Source: Spirosoma foliorum (GTDB lineage: Bacteria > Bacteroidota > Bacteroidia > Cytophagales > Spirosomataceae). Taken from it: DNA of 64,000 bases. The first letter of the stretch is position 1. Each line of letters starts with the position of its first letter. A program made the position numbers and the translations under genes. The stretch spans positions 5,407,001 through 5,471,000 of the forward strand of contig NZ_CP059732.1 in assembly GCF_014117325.1 (NCBI RefSeq), in the 5' to 3' direction. The notes beneath the pieces were generated by a model. That model was not told the origin of the DNA, did not search any database, and saw only the letters and a list, made by a program, of their open reading frames with translations. This document shows positions 24,831 through 33,574 of the stretch, piece by piece.

Positions 24831-25973
24831 TTACGACACCAATTTCAACCCATCGGCAAATGCCTGCATTTGTGGCATAGTACCCAACGAAACGCGGCAC
24901 CAGTATTGGCCGTCGAATTTCCATTGGCGAATGCTTACCCCCTGTTCCATCATGCGAGCTACGAAATCTTCGCCCTTCATCCGGATTGGGAACATCACGA
25001 AGTTAGCGCCCGATGGCAGCGGTTCGTAGTTATGCTGCTTCAGCACACCCAGCAGATAATCTTTCGACTCCTGGGCCTTACCAAGCGAGTATTTGATAAA
25101 GTCCTTATCCTGCAAACTGACACTGGCTGCACGCAAGGTTGTTCCGCTGATACAGCCGCCACCCGTTGAGAATTTAGTGATCTGCTCCAGCAACTCAGGT
25201 TTTGCAATCATATAACCCGTCCGCAAACCAGCAAAACCGTGTACTTTCGAGAATGTCTTGGTAATGATGACGTTATAGCCTTTCTTAACCATATCCACCA
25301 TTGTATAGGCTTTCGGATCGGGGGTGTAATCGATGTAGGCTTCGTCTACCAGAATTGGCGTCTTCGCACCAACGGCTTCGCAGAAGGCACGAAGTTTCGT
25401 TGGATCGACCGTAATAGCAGTCGGGTTATTGGGATTACACATGTATACCATACCTGTCTGGCTACCTATGCGCTCATTGAGTTTGTTCAGGTTGATGTCG
25501 TACCCATCAGCCGCTACCAGGGGAACACGATCCATTGTGATGCCATGTTTAACAGCAGCGCGGGGAAGTTGGTCAAAGGTTGGATCGGGCGCAACGATGG
25601 TCCGACCAGCATTCGGGCGATAAGCGGCCCACATCGAGGCTGCCGTCAATAACTCGCCTGAACCAGCTCCCAACAGAACGTATTCTTCAGGAACACCTTC
25701 GCTATCAGCTACTAATTTGCGAAATTTCTTAGCATGCTCCATCGCGTAGAGATAGCCATCAGGAGCAGCCTCTGCAATGGTTTTAATCACCTTTGGCGAC
25801 GGACCATAGGGATTCTCATTAGCTGATAAGCGAGCTTTCAGCACGCCGTCTTTAGGCAGTTTGTAGCCTGCGAGCATTTCGGGTTCTGGTTCACAGAATG
25901 CAGCCGGTGCAGCCGCCAAACTTAAGCCAGATAACATACTGGCCCGGAGCCAGTCACGACGATTGAGAGACAT
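24831..25973 (-). CDS. Tat-exported histidinol-phosphate aminotransferase-like PLP enzyme
   Basis: A 380-residue fold-type I aminotransferase of the HisC group: ANENPYGPSP near residue 51, NPNNPTAI at 180, DEAYIDY at 210, and the PLP lysine Lys243 in TKTFSKVHGFAGLRTGY. Residues 1-27 form a twin-arginine signal (NRRDWLRAS, then a hydrophobic stretch to AAFC). So it is exported folded with its cofactor, unlike biosynthetic HisC. It is not in a his operon. It may act on amino compounds in the periplasm; the substrate is unknown. The last 48 codons are duplicated downstream at 23821-23964. Confidence 0.9.
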   Translation of the reverse strand: MSLNRRDWLRASMLSGLSLAAAPAAFCEPEPEMLAGYKLPKDGVLKARLSANENPYGPSPKVIKTIAEAAPDGYLYAMEHAKKFRKLVADSEGVPEEYVLLGAGSGELLTAASMWAAYRPNAGRTIVAPDPTFDQLPRAAVKHGITMDRVPLVAADGYDINLNKLNERIGSQTGMVYMCNPNNPTAITVDPTKLRAFCEAVGAKTPILVDEAYIDYTPDPKAYTMVDMVKKGYNVIITKTFSKVHGFAGLRTGYMIAKPELLEQITKFSTGGGCISGTTLRAASVSLQDKDFIKYSLGKAQESKDYLLGVLKQHNYEPLPSGANFVMFPIRMKGEDFVARMMEQGVSIRQWKFDGQYWCRVSLGTMPQMQAFADGLKLVS

Positions 25974-26225
25974 AAGCGAAGGTTATTTTTATCGCATGAA
26001 TAAATAAACTGACGACTAGACGTTAACGGACGAAACGACTTCTGGAAGCACTTAATACGAAGCCGAAAAGGATTATTTTGTTGTACTCTATCGAGTAGAC
26101 CAAATATATGGCCGAAAACAACGTATTCAAATAATATTTCATTAAATATCAGTATCTATTATACAAAATTTTAATAAATATAAGAAAATACAAATAAAAG
26201 TAAACTATTCAAAGCCAACCTATTA

Positions 26226-27251
26226 CTAGAATTCCAACTGCGCCAGTTCCTCTAACTGAATACTCCAGGCGCACCGAAAATGACCCAGTGGGCAAGCTAC
26301 TCTCCCATGTAGGTTACAGGGTCTACAATCAAGCGTTTCGGGCGTTTGTACCACCCGCGAAACATCGGCCAGAGGTCCAAACCCAAACTCAGGTACCGTC
26401 GAGCAGAAAATGGCCGTCGTGGGCGCGTTCATAGACGAACACAGATGCAACGGAGCCGAATCATTGACGTAGTTCATCAGGGCTCGCTGCTGTAGGGCTG
26501 CTGATTGCAGCAAACTTAATTTCCCCGCCAGATTGACAACGGCTCTCCCCTCGCCAGTCAATGCTTTAATCGCATCACAAGCCGCCGTGTCGGTGGGGGC
26601 GCCTAACAAATAAACGGTCAGGTGTGCCGGTAAGGCATTTATCAATTCAACCCATCGTGCCATCGGGTACTGCTTCGTAAACCAGACCGACATCGGTGCT
26701 ATACACACATATGGCTGATCCTGATAGATTTTGACAGCATCATAATCAGCATCCGATGGATACAACTTAGGGCGTGTCAGGGCATTCGCTTGAAGATGCT
26801 CGGTAAATCCTAATGCGGTTAGCAAACCTGCATTGCGATTGATTTCGTGCACACCGGGTTCAAATCGGTGATCAACTTGATACGTAAAGAATCGCGCGAA
26901 AGGGTTTTTATTGAATCCAGCCGTAACATCAGCTCCCGAAAAAGCGGTAAATAACCCCATTGTTCCGTAGCGTTGCAGGTTTAGAACGGCATCGTATTTA
27001 CGATTACGAACAATTCGCAATAACCGCCACAAATCCCGATATTTGGTGCCCTTTTTATGCCAGACCAAGACTTCATTCAGAAATGGATGATTGGCCAACA
27101 GACTCTCATTTCCTTTACGAACCAACACATCAATAATGGCATCGGGCCGGGCTTGATGGAGTTGCTCGAGCAGAGCCGTTGCCAGAATCACATCGCCGAT
27201 AAAAGCGGTTTGGATAATCAGGAACCGGGGCTGTTTGGTTGCGGTTATCAT
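26226..27251 (-). CDS. Glycosyltransferase family 9 (heptosyltransferase-like)
   Basis: A 341-residue GT-B enzyme. FLIIQTAFIGDVILATALLE at the start is the typical GT9 opening, followed by IDVLVRKGNESLL, NLQRYGTMGLFTAFSGA, YVCIAPMSVWFTKQYPM and NDSAPLHLCSSMNAPT with a final cysteine-rich CRPCNLHGRVACPLGHFRC region. GT9 members transfer heptose from ADP-heptose to the LPS inner core, in line with the adenylyltransferase gene at 12634. It acts at the cytoplasmic face of the inner membrane. The start is only 43 bases from that of the divergent peptidase gene. Confidence 0.9.
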   Translation of the reverse strand: MITATKQPRFLIIQTAFIGDVILATALLEQLHQARPDAIIDVLVRKGNESLLANHPFLNEVLVWHKKGTKYRDLWRLLRIVRNRKYDAVLNLQRYGTMGLFTAFSGADVTAGFNKNPFARFFTYQVDHRFEPGVHEINRNAGLLTALGFTEHLQANALTRPKLYPSDADYDAVKIYQDQPYVCIAPMSVWFTKQYPMARWVELINALPAHLTVYLLGAPTDTAACDAIKALTGEGRAVVNLAGKLSLLQSAALQQRALMNYVNDSAPLHLCSSMNAPTTAIFCSTVPEFGFGPLADVSRVVQTPETLDCRPCNLHGRVACPLGHFRCAWSIQLEELAQLEF

Positions 27252-27294
27252 AAGTACGCGCTATACGTCGTTACGACTGCGTAAATTACTAAGA

Positions 27295-28530
27295 ATGGAA
27301 GATTACGAAGTTTATACCCTGCCCAATGGAATTCGGATTGCGCATAAACAAATGCCGCATACGCAAATTGCCCACTGTGGTATTATGCTCGACATCGGCA
27401 GTCGCGACGAACAACCACACCAGCAGGGATTGGCCCATTTCTGGGAGCATATGGCGTTCAAAGGTACGGAGAAACGAAAGTCGTACCACATTATCACGCG
27501 GCTAGAAAACATCGGTGGTGAATTAAATGCCTACACAACTAAAGAAAAAGTGTGTTTTCACGCGTCTGTTTTAGGCGTTCACTTTGAGAAAGCAGCTGAA
27601 TTACTGGCCGATATTACCTTCCACTCGGTATTCCCCGAAAAGCAGATCGAGCGCGAACGGGGTGTTATTCTGGAAGAAATGGCGATGTATTACGACTCGC
27701 CCGAAGACGCTATTCAGGACGATTTCGATGAATTGGTCTTCCCGAATCACGCGTTGGGGGGCAATATTCTGGGAACTACGGAAACGGTTGAAGCATTTCG
27801 ACGTGAAGATCTTCAGCAATTCATTGCCGAGAATTACGACACCAGCCGGATCGTATTTGCGTCTGTGAGCAAGTTGCCGTTTAAACAGGTTGTGAAAGTT
27901 GCCGAAAAATACTTTCGGGATGTACCTGCTCAGCATTCTGCACGGAAACGCAAAATGCCAACGGACTACACACCACGTCAAACACAGGTTGAACGACCGA
28001 TTACCCAGGCTCAATGCGCCCTTGGCCGACCTGCCTATGGCTTAACAGACCCACGTCGACTCCCATTCTTCATGCTTGTTAACTTACTTGGCGGACCGGG
28101 CATGAATTCTCGATTGAACCTTAACCTCCGAGAAAAGTATGGTCTGGTCTATTCGATTGACGCCAGTTATACACCTTATCTGGATACTGGTTTTCTGGGA
28201 ATCTACTTTGGTACCGATCCCAAAAAAGTAGATAAGGCCCATTCGCTGGTCATGAAAGAGATGAAGCGGCTTCGCGAACAGTCCTTAACGACTCTGCAAC
28301 TGCATCAAACGAAAGAACAACTGATTGGGCAGCTGGCCATGGCCGAAGAAAGCAACAACAGTTTTATGCTAATGATGGCCAAAAGCCTGCTCGATATTAA
28401 TCGGGTGGAATCGCTGAACGATATTTTCAACGATATCAAATCCGTAACCGCCGAACAGCTTCAGGGCCTCGCGCAGGATGTTTTCGATGAAAGTCAGTTC
28501 AGCACGCTAACGTTTGTACCGGAAAAATAA
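27295..28530 (+). CDS. M16 family zinc peptidase
   Basis: A 411-residue pitrilysin-type peptidase. The inverted zinc motif HFWEH is at 48-52, and the third ligand glutamate lies in RGVILEEMAMY about 75 residues later. The second half, with LGRPAYGLTDPRRLPFFMLV and LNLREKYGLVYSIDASY, is the inactive-type M16 C-terminal domain carrying the substrate-binding Arg-Tyr pair. No signal peptide is present, so it may act inside the cell like the processing-peptidase-like members. The frame opens at a GTG at 27235, but the ATG at 27295 gives the standard MEDYEVYTLPNGIRI start. Confidence 0.92.
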   Translation: MEDYEVYTLPNGIRIAHKQMPHTQIAHCGIMLDIGSRDEQPHQQGLAHFWEHMAFKGTEKRKSYHIITRLENIGGELNAYTTKEKVCFHASVLGVHFEKAAELLADITFHSVFPEKQIERERGVILEEMAMYYDSPEDAIQDDFDELVFPNHALGGNILGTTETVEAFRREDLQQFIAENYDTSRIVFASVSKLPFKQVVKVAEKYFRDVPAQHSARKRKMPTDYTPRQTQVERPITQAQCALGRPAYGLTDPRRLPFFMLVNLLGGPGMNSRLNLNLREKYGLVYSIDASYTPYLDTGFLGIYFGTDPKKVDKAHSLVMKEMKRLREQSLTTLQLHQTKEQLIGQLAMAEESNNSFMLMMAKSLLDINRVESLNDIFNDIKSVTAEQLQGLAQDVFDESQFSTLTFVPEK

Positions 28531-28597
28531 GTCTGGGCCAAGCTCTGGCTTGGCCCGTTAAATTATCAGACGGGCCAAGCTCTGGCTTAGCCCAGAC
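28531..28597. repeat. Double-hairpin palindromic element (GGGCCAAGCTCTGGCTTGGCCC type)
   Basis: Two 27-base units (28531-28557 and 28571-28597) are each hairpins (GGGCCAAGC/GCTTGGCCC) and are also inverted with respect to each other through their outer GTCTGGGC/GCCCAGAC ends. It starts immediately after the peptidase stop codon and ends four bases before the MazG gene. Confidence 0.88.
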
Positions 28598-28601
28598 TAT
28601 T

Positions 28602-28928
28602 ATGACTATAAAAGATGCCCAATCTACCGTCGACGACTGGATAAAAACTGTTGGTGTTCGCTATTTCAATGAGCTGACGAACATGGCTCAACTAACCGAG
28701 GAAGTTGGTGAAGTTGCCCGTATCATTGCCCGCCGTTATGGCGAACAATCTGAAAAGGAATCTGACAAAAACAAAGACCTCGGCGACGAACTAGCCGATG
28801 TGCTTTGGGTACTCATCTGCCTGGCCAATCAGACCGGAGTCGATTTGACAGAGGCTTTTCATAAAAATCTGGATAAAAAGAATATTCGGGACGCTACCCG
28901 GCATTTATCGAATGAGAAGTTAAAGTAG
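28602..28928 (+). CDS. MazG-like nucleotide pyrophosphohydrolase
   Basis: A 108-residue all-helical hydrolase of the short MazG type. Metal-binding motifs: EEVGEVAR at about 32-39 and DELADVLW at about 62-69 (ExxE ... ExxD). Members convert NTPs or unusual nucleotides to NMP and pyrophosphate, cleaning the nucleotide pool. Size is normal for the single-domain form. The start lies four bases after the preceding palindromic element, and its TAG stop falls inside the next palindrome. Confidence 0.9.
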   Translation: MTIKDAQSTVDDWIKTVGVRYFNELTNMAQLTEEVGEVARIIARRYGEQSEKESDKNKDLGDELADVLWVLICLANQTGVDLTEAFHKNLDKKNIRDATRHLSNEKLK

Positions 28929-28950
28929 CGCGGGTGGAAACCCGCGCTAC
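28925..28950. repeat. GTAGCGCGGGT hairpin containing the MazG stop codon
   Basis: Exact 11-bp arms (28925-28935 and 28940-28950) with a 4-base loop. The TAG at 28926-28928 is the stop codon of the MazG-like gene. It resembles other GCGG-rich hairpins in the window in style but not in exact sequence. Confidence 0.88.
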
Positions 28951-28953
28951 TTT

Positions 28954-29000
28954 CAATAAAAAATGCCCGCTGAGATCAATCTCAGCGGGCATTTTTATTG
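28954..29000. terminator. Bidirectional intrinsic terminator
   Basis: AATGCCCGCTGAGA and its complement form a long stem with A and T tracts at both ends and one bulge. It stands between the convergent MazG and fatty acid hydroxylase genes. Confidence 0.88.
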
Positions 29001-29016
29001 AAGGTAATAGCTTCTG

Positions 29017-29664
29017 TTACTTCTGGAACGACCCAAAAATATAATCCCACATGGGCGACGATACGCCGTAGTTGCTTTCTGGGTTTTTGTAGTGGTGAAC
29101 GCTGTGGTTAATCCAAAGCTGTTTGAAGAAATTCTTGGGTGGTGCGTACGCATGTACAATGAAGTGCGTGGCCAGATAACCTGAATAACCTACCAGAAAG
29201 CCAGGGAAGAACGCATAAGCAGCTTCGCCCATCATCAAAAAGAACAACCCAAAGAAAAAGGCAGCTACAAAAATAGCCAGTGCCGGAGGCATAGCCAACC
29301 GGGTTTTATCTTTTGGGTATTCGTGGTGAATGCCGTGGAAGGTATACTGAATTTTGGCCCGCTGGGGTGTTGACGGTGTTAAATGGTAGAGATACCGATG
29401 AAGAACGTATTCAAATAGCGTAAACGAAAATAGCCCCACCACAAACAACAGCCCAATGGTGGTATTGCTCATATCGGTATAGGTATACGCATACCAGCCC
29501 AAAAACACGGATAAGACAATCCACATCGAGATCGGAACCATGATGTGGGTGCGCGATAGCGCTTCTAAAATGGGGTTATCAAATAATTTTTTGGTGCCGC
29601 TATTTTTAGGCCGGGTTTTACCGTGACCAGCCATGGTTTGCAGCTTCTCAGTAGTAGATTCCAT
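29017..29664 (-). CDS. Sterol desaturase / fatty acid hydroxylase family protein
   Basis: A 215-residue membrane di-iron enzyme. Histidine boxes HRYLYH, HGIHHE, HFIVHAY and HHYKNP are all present among four membrane helices. The arrangement is like fatty acid 2-hydroxylases (FA2H/Scs7) that hydroxylate sphingolipid acyl chains. Cytophagales make sphingolipids and hydroxylated lipids such as capnoids, so a role in lipid hydroxylation is likely but inferred. A good -7 element lies upstream at 29687-29694. Confidence 0.88.
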   Translation of the reverse strand: MESTTEKLQTMAGHGKTRPKNSGTKKLFDNPILEALSRTHIMVPISMWIVLSVFLGWYAYTYTDMSNTTIGLLFVVGLFSFTLFEYVLHRYLYHLTPSTPQRAKIQYTFHGIHHEYPKDKTRLAMPPALAIFVAAFFFGLFFLMMGEAAYAFFPGFLVGYSGYLATHFIVHAYAPPKNFFKQLWINHSVHHYKNPESNYGVSSPMWDYIFGSFQK

Positions 29665-29686
29665 AAGTTGTACTCAATTAACAGTG

Positions 29687-29694
29687 CAAAATTA
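29687..29694 (-). promoter_or_regulatory. Candidate -7 promoter element (TAATTTTG on the minus strand)
   Basis: Exact fit to TAnnTTTG, 23 bases before the hydroxylase start. A TTG is found about 23 bases further upstream, slightly longer than the usual -33 spacing. The palindrome at 29719-29745 overlaps that upstream area. Confidence 0.5.
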
Positions 29695-29718
29695 CAATGA
29701 AAATAAATTCATAGGGTC

Positions 29719-29745
29719 AATATAGTAAACTCTATTTACTATATT
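29719..29745. promoter_or_regulatory. AATATAGTAAA palindrome, possible operator
   Basis: Exact 11-bp arms (29719-29729 and 29735-29745) with a 5-base spacer, AT-rich, directly upstream of the candidate hydroxylase promoter and five bases from the end of the NDH-2 gene. It could be a repressor site for the hydroxylase or a weak terminator for the NDH-2 gene. Confidence 0.4.
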
Positions 29746-29749
29746 TTAA

Positions 29750-31087
29750 TTACGACTTGCTAACCTCTAACTGATCAGAAAGTTTTTCCTGCATAGCTGT
29801 CACGTCGCCTTTAGGTAGTTTTGGCCGTATAATCAGACGTAGTGAGTTATTGTATGTCAGGTAGTTAAACATCCAGTTCAGAAAGATCGATAGTCTATTT
29901 TTTACGCCAACAATCGACATTAAGTGTACAAATAACCACGTAAGCCAGGCAAAAAATCCCTGAAACTTGAAAAATGGCAGATCAACCACAGCCAAGCCCC
30001 GGCCAATCGTCGCCATTGTCCCTAAATCGTGGTATGTAAATTCCTCGGGTTGCTCGTTTCGAACCCAATGAATAAAGTTTTTAGCCAGATGTCGTCCTTG
30101 TTGCATAGCCGGCTGCGCTATCTGCGGGTGACCATTCGGCCATTTTTCTTCGGCCATCATCGCGACATCACCAATCGCGAATACATCCGTAAAGCCCTGA
30201 ACCTGACTGTAGCGATTGACCAGCACACGCCCACCCCGTCCGATAACCTCGGTGGGTAAGCCAGCCAGTGGATTGGCTTTTACGCCAGCCGCCCAGATCA
30301 GGTTGTTGGTTCGTAGCGTTGTGCCGTCATTCATGGTAACTGTCCGTCCGTCGAAATCCTTCACACGGGTATTCAGTCGTACATGCACACCCAGGCCCTC
30401 TAAGTATTTCAACGAATGCTGCTGCGATTGTACAGACATCGGCCCTAATAGCTCTCCACCCGACTCAATGAGGTAAATATCCATCATCTTGAAATCAAGC
30501 TCAGGATAATCCTTCGGCAGAACGGTCTTCCGCATTTCGGCCAGCGTTCCACACAACTCCACACCCGTTGGACCGCCCCCTACAACCACCACATCCATCA
30601 AGCCCTCCCGCTCATCAAGCGTTTCGACACTTAATGCATCCTCGAAATTCTGAAGCATCCGGTTTCGCAACGCAATGGCCTCTGATACCGATTTCATTGG
30701 CAGGGCTTTCTCGATAATGTTCTGCTGGTTGAAAAAGTTAGTGTCGGCCCCGGTAGCCATCACCAAATAATCGTATGTAATTGGTCCCAGCTCCGTATCG
30801 ATAGCCTTATCGGCCGTTCGAATTCCCGTGACATTAGTCACCCGGATATGTACGTTTTTGCAATTACCAAACACCGCACGCAACGGAAACAGAATCGAGT
30901 TTGCTTCTAAACCGGCTGTAGCCACCTGATAATAAAGCGGCTGGAACTCATGATAATTCTGTTTATTGATCAGAACTACCTGAAACTCCTTTCGGTGAGA
31001 TAGCTTACGGGCCAATTTCAGGCCACCAAAACCAGCACCAACAATGACTACGCGCTTACGATCGGTTTGAGGTATGTTTGGGTTCAT
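29750..31087 (-). CDS. ndh: Type II NADH:quinone dehydrogenase
   Basis: A 445-residue flavoprotein. VVIVGAGFGGLKLARKL at the start binds FAD; VVVVGGGPTGVELCGTLAEM at about 170 binds NADH; and AIGDVAMM near residue 300 is the second FAD contact. The C-terminal amphipathic and hydrophobic stretch (FFAWLTWLFVHLMSIVGVKNR in two parts) fits the membrane-docking end of NDH-2. It passes electrons from NADH to menaquinone without pumping protons. Length is in the normal range. Confidence 0.93.
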   Translation of the reverse strand: MNPNIPQTDRKRVVIVGAGFGGLKLARKLSHRKEFQVVLINKQNYHEFQPLYYQVATAGLEANSILFPLRAVFGNCKNVHIRVTNVTGIRTADKAIDTELGPITYDYLVMATGADTNFFNQQNIIEKALPMKSVSEAIALRNRMLQNFEDALSVETLDEREGLMDVVVVGGGPTGVELCGTLAEMRKTVLPKDYPELDFKMMDIYLIESGGELLGPMSVQSQQHSLKYLEGLGVHVRLNTRVKDFDGRTVTMNDGTTLRTNNLIWAAGVKANPLAGLPTEVIGRGGRVLVNRYSQVQGFTDVFAIGDVAMMAEEKWPNGHPQIAQPAMQQGRHLAKNFIHWVRNEQPEEFTYHDLGTMATIGRGLAVVDLPFFKFQGFFAWLTWLFVHLMSIVGVKNRLSIFLNWMFNYLTYNNSLRLIIRPKLPKGDVTAMQEKLSDQLEVSKS

Positions 31088-31243
31088 TCAACTATATGAT
31101 TTACACCAGACTGCTGATGATCGATCATTGACAGACGGTGTGCATTTTTGGTGATGAGCCTCTGACCACACAAAAGTCGGCAAAAGCTACTTGCAACAAA
31201 CTGACAATTGTAACATCAACGACTGATATTTGTTAGGTTTAGC

Positions 31244-32383
31244 TCAAGACACCAGCGAATGAGCTGTCTGCAATACGCGCTCATAGTGGGCTTCGTAGAG
31301 AGGCAAGATACGCGATAGCTCAAACTCTTTAGCCCTTGCCAATGCATTTTCTTTGAATGTGGGCAGATTTGCATCATCCAGTATATAGAGTGCGTTTTTG
31401 ACCATATCATCCACATCGCCAACCGGACTCAGGAAACCTGTAACACCCTGAATATTCAATTCGGGCAATCCACCCGCATTTGAGGTAATCAGAGGCACTT
31501 CGCAGGCCAGCGCTTCGAGAGCAGCCAGACCGAAACTCTCGTTCTCGGAAGGCATAATAAACAGGTCAGCTACCGACAGCACTTCCTCAACCGCGTCTAA
31601 TTTCCCCAGAAACCGCACCTGATCGTAGATACCTAAATCGCGCACGAGTCGTTCAATCCGAGCCCGTTCGGGGCCATCGCCTACTAGCAGGAGTTTAGCT
31701 GGTGTTTGCTGTTGAATATGATAAAAGGCCATCACGGCATCATCAATCCGTTTTACCCGCCGAAAGTTTGATGTATGTACAATCAACTTTTCGCCATTAG
31801 GGCAAATGGCTTTTTTGAAATGCTCCTTCTGCTGGCGTTTGAAGCGACTCAGATCAATGAAGTTGGGAATCACTTCAATTTCGCGATGAACATTAAAATG
31901 CTTGTAGGTGTCTCGACGCAGGTCTTCAGAAACGGCCGTAACGCCATCCGACTCATTGATACTGAACGTAACAACCGGCTCATATGAGGCATCTTTACCT
32001 ACCAGTGTAATATCGGTACCGTGTAGTGTCGTCACAATGGGCACATTTCGCCCCTGCGAGCGCAGAATCATCTTGGCCATATACGCAGCCGACGCGTGCG
32101 GAATGGCGTAGTGAACATGCAGTAAATCAACGTTTTCGTTAATCACCACATTAACCATGGCGCTGGCCAGGGCCGACTCGTAAGGTGCGTATTGAAAGAG
32201 GGGATACGAGGGTATATTTACTTCATGATAAAAGACATTTTCGTTGAAAAAATCGAGTCGGGGTGGTTGTTGATAGGTAATAAAATGAATCTGGTGACCA
32301 TTTTTTGCCAATCCTTTACCGAGTTCGGTAGCCACTACACCACTGCCCCCAAAAGTCGGGTAGCACACAATGCCAATTTTCAT
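31244..32383 (-). CDS. bshA: N-acetyl-alpha-D-glucosaminyl L-malate synthase
   Basis: A 379-residue GT4 glycosyltransferase that makes GlcNAc-malate, the first step of bacillithiol synthesis. The start KIGIVCYPTFGGSGVVATEL is diagnostic, followed by HVHYAIPHASAAYMAK, VTTLHGTDITLVGKD and PSENESFGLAALEALACEVP. Bacillithiol is the low-molecular-weight thiol of many Bacteroidota. The frame extends 11 codons further upstream, but the ATG at 32383 gives the family start. BshB and BshC are not in the window. Confidence 0.95.
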   Translation of the reverse strand: MKIGIVCYPTFGGSGVVATELGKGLAKNGHQIHFITYQQPPRLDFFNENVFYHEVNIPSYPLFQYAPYESALASAMVNVVINENVDLLHVHYAIPHASAAYMAKMILRSQGRNVPIVTTLHGTDITLVGKDASYEPVVTFSINESDGVTAVSEDLRRDTYKHFNVHREIEVIPNFIDLSRFKRQQKEHFKKAICPNGEKLIVHTSNFRRVKRIDDAVMAFYHIQQQTPAKLLLVGDGPERARIERLVRDLGIYDQVRFLGKLDAVEEVLSVADLFIMPSENESFGLAALEALACEVPLITSNAGGLPELNIQGVTGFLSPVGDVDDMVKNALYILDDANLPTFKENALARAKEFELSRILPLYEAHYERVLQTAHSLVS

Positions 32384-32541
32384 GCGTGAGAGAACGAGTT
32401 TGTCTCTGAACAACAAATACTAGCAAAAAGAATCCCGAACGCATCGGATTAAGTGCAGTGAATAAAATAAGACGAGTTGCTCGAATCGTTACATATACTT
32501 ACTGCGTTGAATACGCTATTTTTACTAAAAAATCCACCCCA

Positions 32542-33417
32542 ATGGTTGCGCGACAGTCGATTCCTTTCTCGGCCTTTATGTCCGGCTTTCTGCGACTCAT
32601 TCGGGTACAGAATCTGCTGATCGTCGTGTTGACGCAGTTGTTGGCCCGCCTGTTTTTAGTAGGCCCACGTGAGGAGAGTTTACACCTTATTACCGACACG
32701 GGTTTCTGGCTACTGTCCTTCTCTACCGTTTGTATTGCCGCAGCGGGCTACATTATCAACGACTATTTCGACGTAAAAATCGACCTGATCAACAAGCCTC
32801 AACGAGTTATTATTGGCCGGTATCTCAAACGTCGGGTAGCCATCGGCATTCATCAGGGACTGAATGTAATCGGTTGCCTGATTGGCCTTTATCTGAGCAA
32901 ATGGGTCTTTTTGATCGATGTCGTTGCCGTATCGTTATTGTGGTTTTATTCGGCCAACTTCAAACGACAGCCGCTCATCGGCAATATTGTCATTTCGCTG
33001 CTATCGTCGCTTTCGTTGCTTGTTTTAGCGATTTATTACCGACAGAATGCCAACATGGTACTTATGTACGCCCTATTCTCCTTCGGTATTTCCTTAATTC
33101 GGGAGATCATCAAAGACATGCAGGATATTCGGGGTGATGCCCGTTTTGGGTGCCGAACAATCCCGATTATCTGGGGGCTACGCCGAACCAAATACCTTCT
33201 TTATGTTTTAGTAGGCGTATTTGTCGTTACCCTTTTCCTGATTGCTGGTTCGCTCCATAACAGTCGGTTGATTCTCATTTTCCTACTCCTCCTCATCCCA
33301 ATCGCCTGGCTGGTTTACCGACTTGCCCTAGCCGATACCCGACGCGAGTTCGGCTACCTCAGTGGCCTCTGCAAACTCATTATGCTCGTCGGTATTTTGA
33401 GTATGATGTGGACGTAA
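32542..33417 (+). CDS. UbiA-family prenyltransferase
   Basis: A 291-residue integral membrane enzyme with about nine helices. The two Asp-rich motifs are NDYFDVKID (first) and DMQDIRGDA (second), both needed for magnesium-pyrophosphate binding. The subgroup resembles geranylgeranylglycerol-phosphate geranylgeranyltransferase-like proteins of Bacteroidota rather than MenA. The acceptor is not certain. The frame is open to 32458, but the ATG at 32542 is a reasonable start before the first helix; a longer form cannot be excluded. Confidence 0.88.
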   Translation: MVARQSIPFSAFMSGFLRLIRVQNLLIVVLTQLLARLFLVGPREESLHLITDTGFWLLSFSTVCIAAAGYIINDYFDVKIDLINKPQRVIIGRYLKRRVAIGIHQGLNVIGCLIGLYLSKWVFLIDVVAVSLLWFYSANFKRQPLIGNIVISLLSSLSLLVLAIYYRQNANMVLMYALFSFGISLIREIIKDMQDIRGDARFGCRTIPIIWGLRRTKYLLYVLVGVFVVTLFLIAGSLHNSRLILIFLLLLIPIAWLVYRLALADTRREFGYLSGLCKLIMLVGILSMMWT

Positions 33418-33419
33418 AT

Positions 33420-33490
33420 TATGTATGATATAGGATGTATGATGTATCCATGACGAAAATACATACACCCTATATCATACATCATACATA
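33420..33490. repeat. 71-bp palindromic element (ATGTATGATATAGG type), copy 1
   Basis: An inverted repeat of about 27-30 bp arms built from ATGTATGAT units, loop about 12 bases. A second copy lies at 34281-34351, on the other side of the TapB-like gene. Confidence 0.85.
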
Positions 33491-33574
33491 TTTACCTCCG
33501 TTCGCTCAACGATTTTGGAATCTGATTATTAAGCCAACTACCTTTAGTCTTCTATAACCCAATTATTTTTCCAC

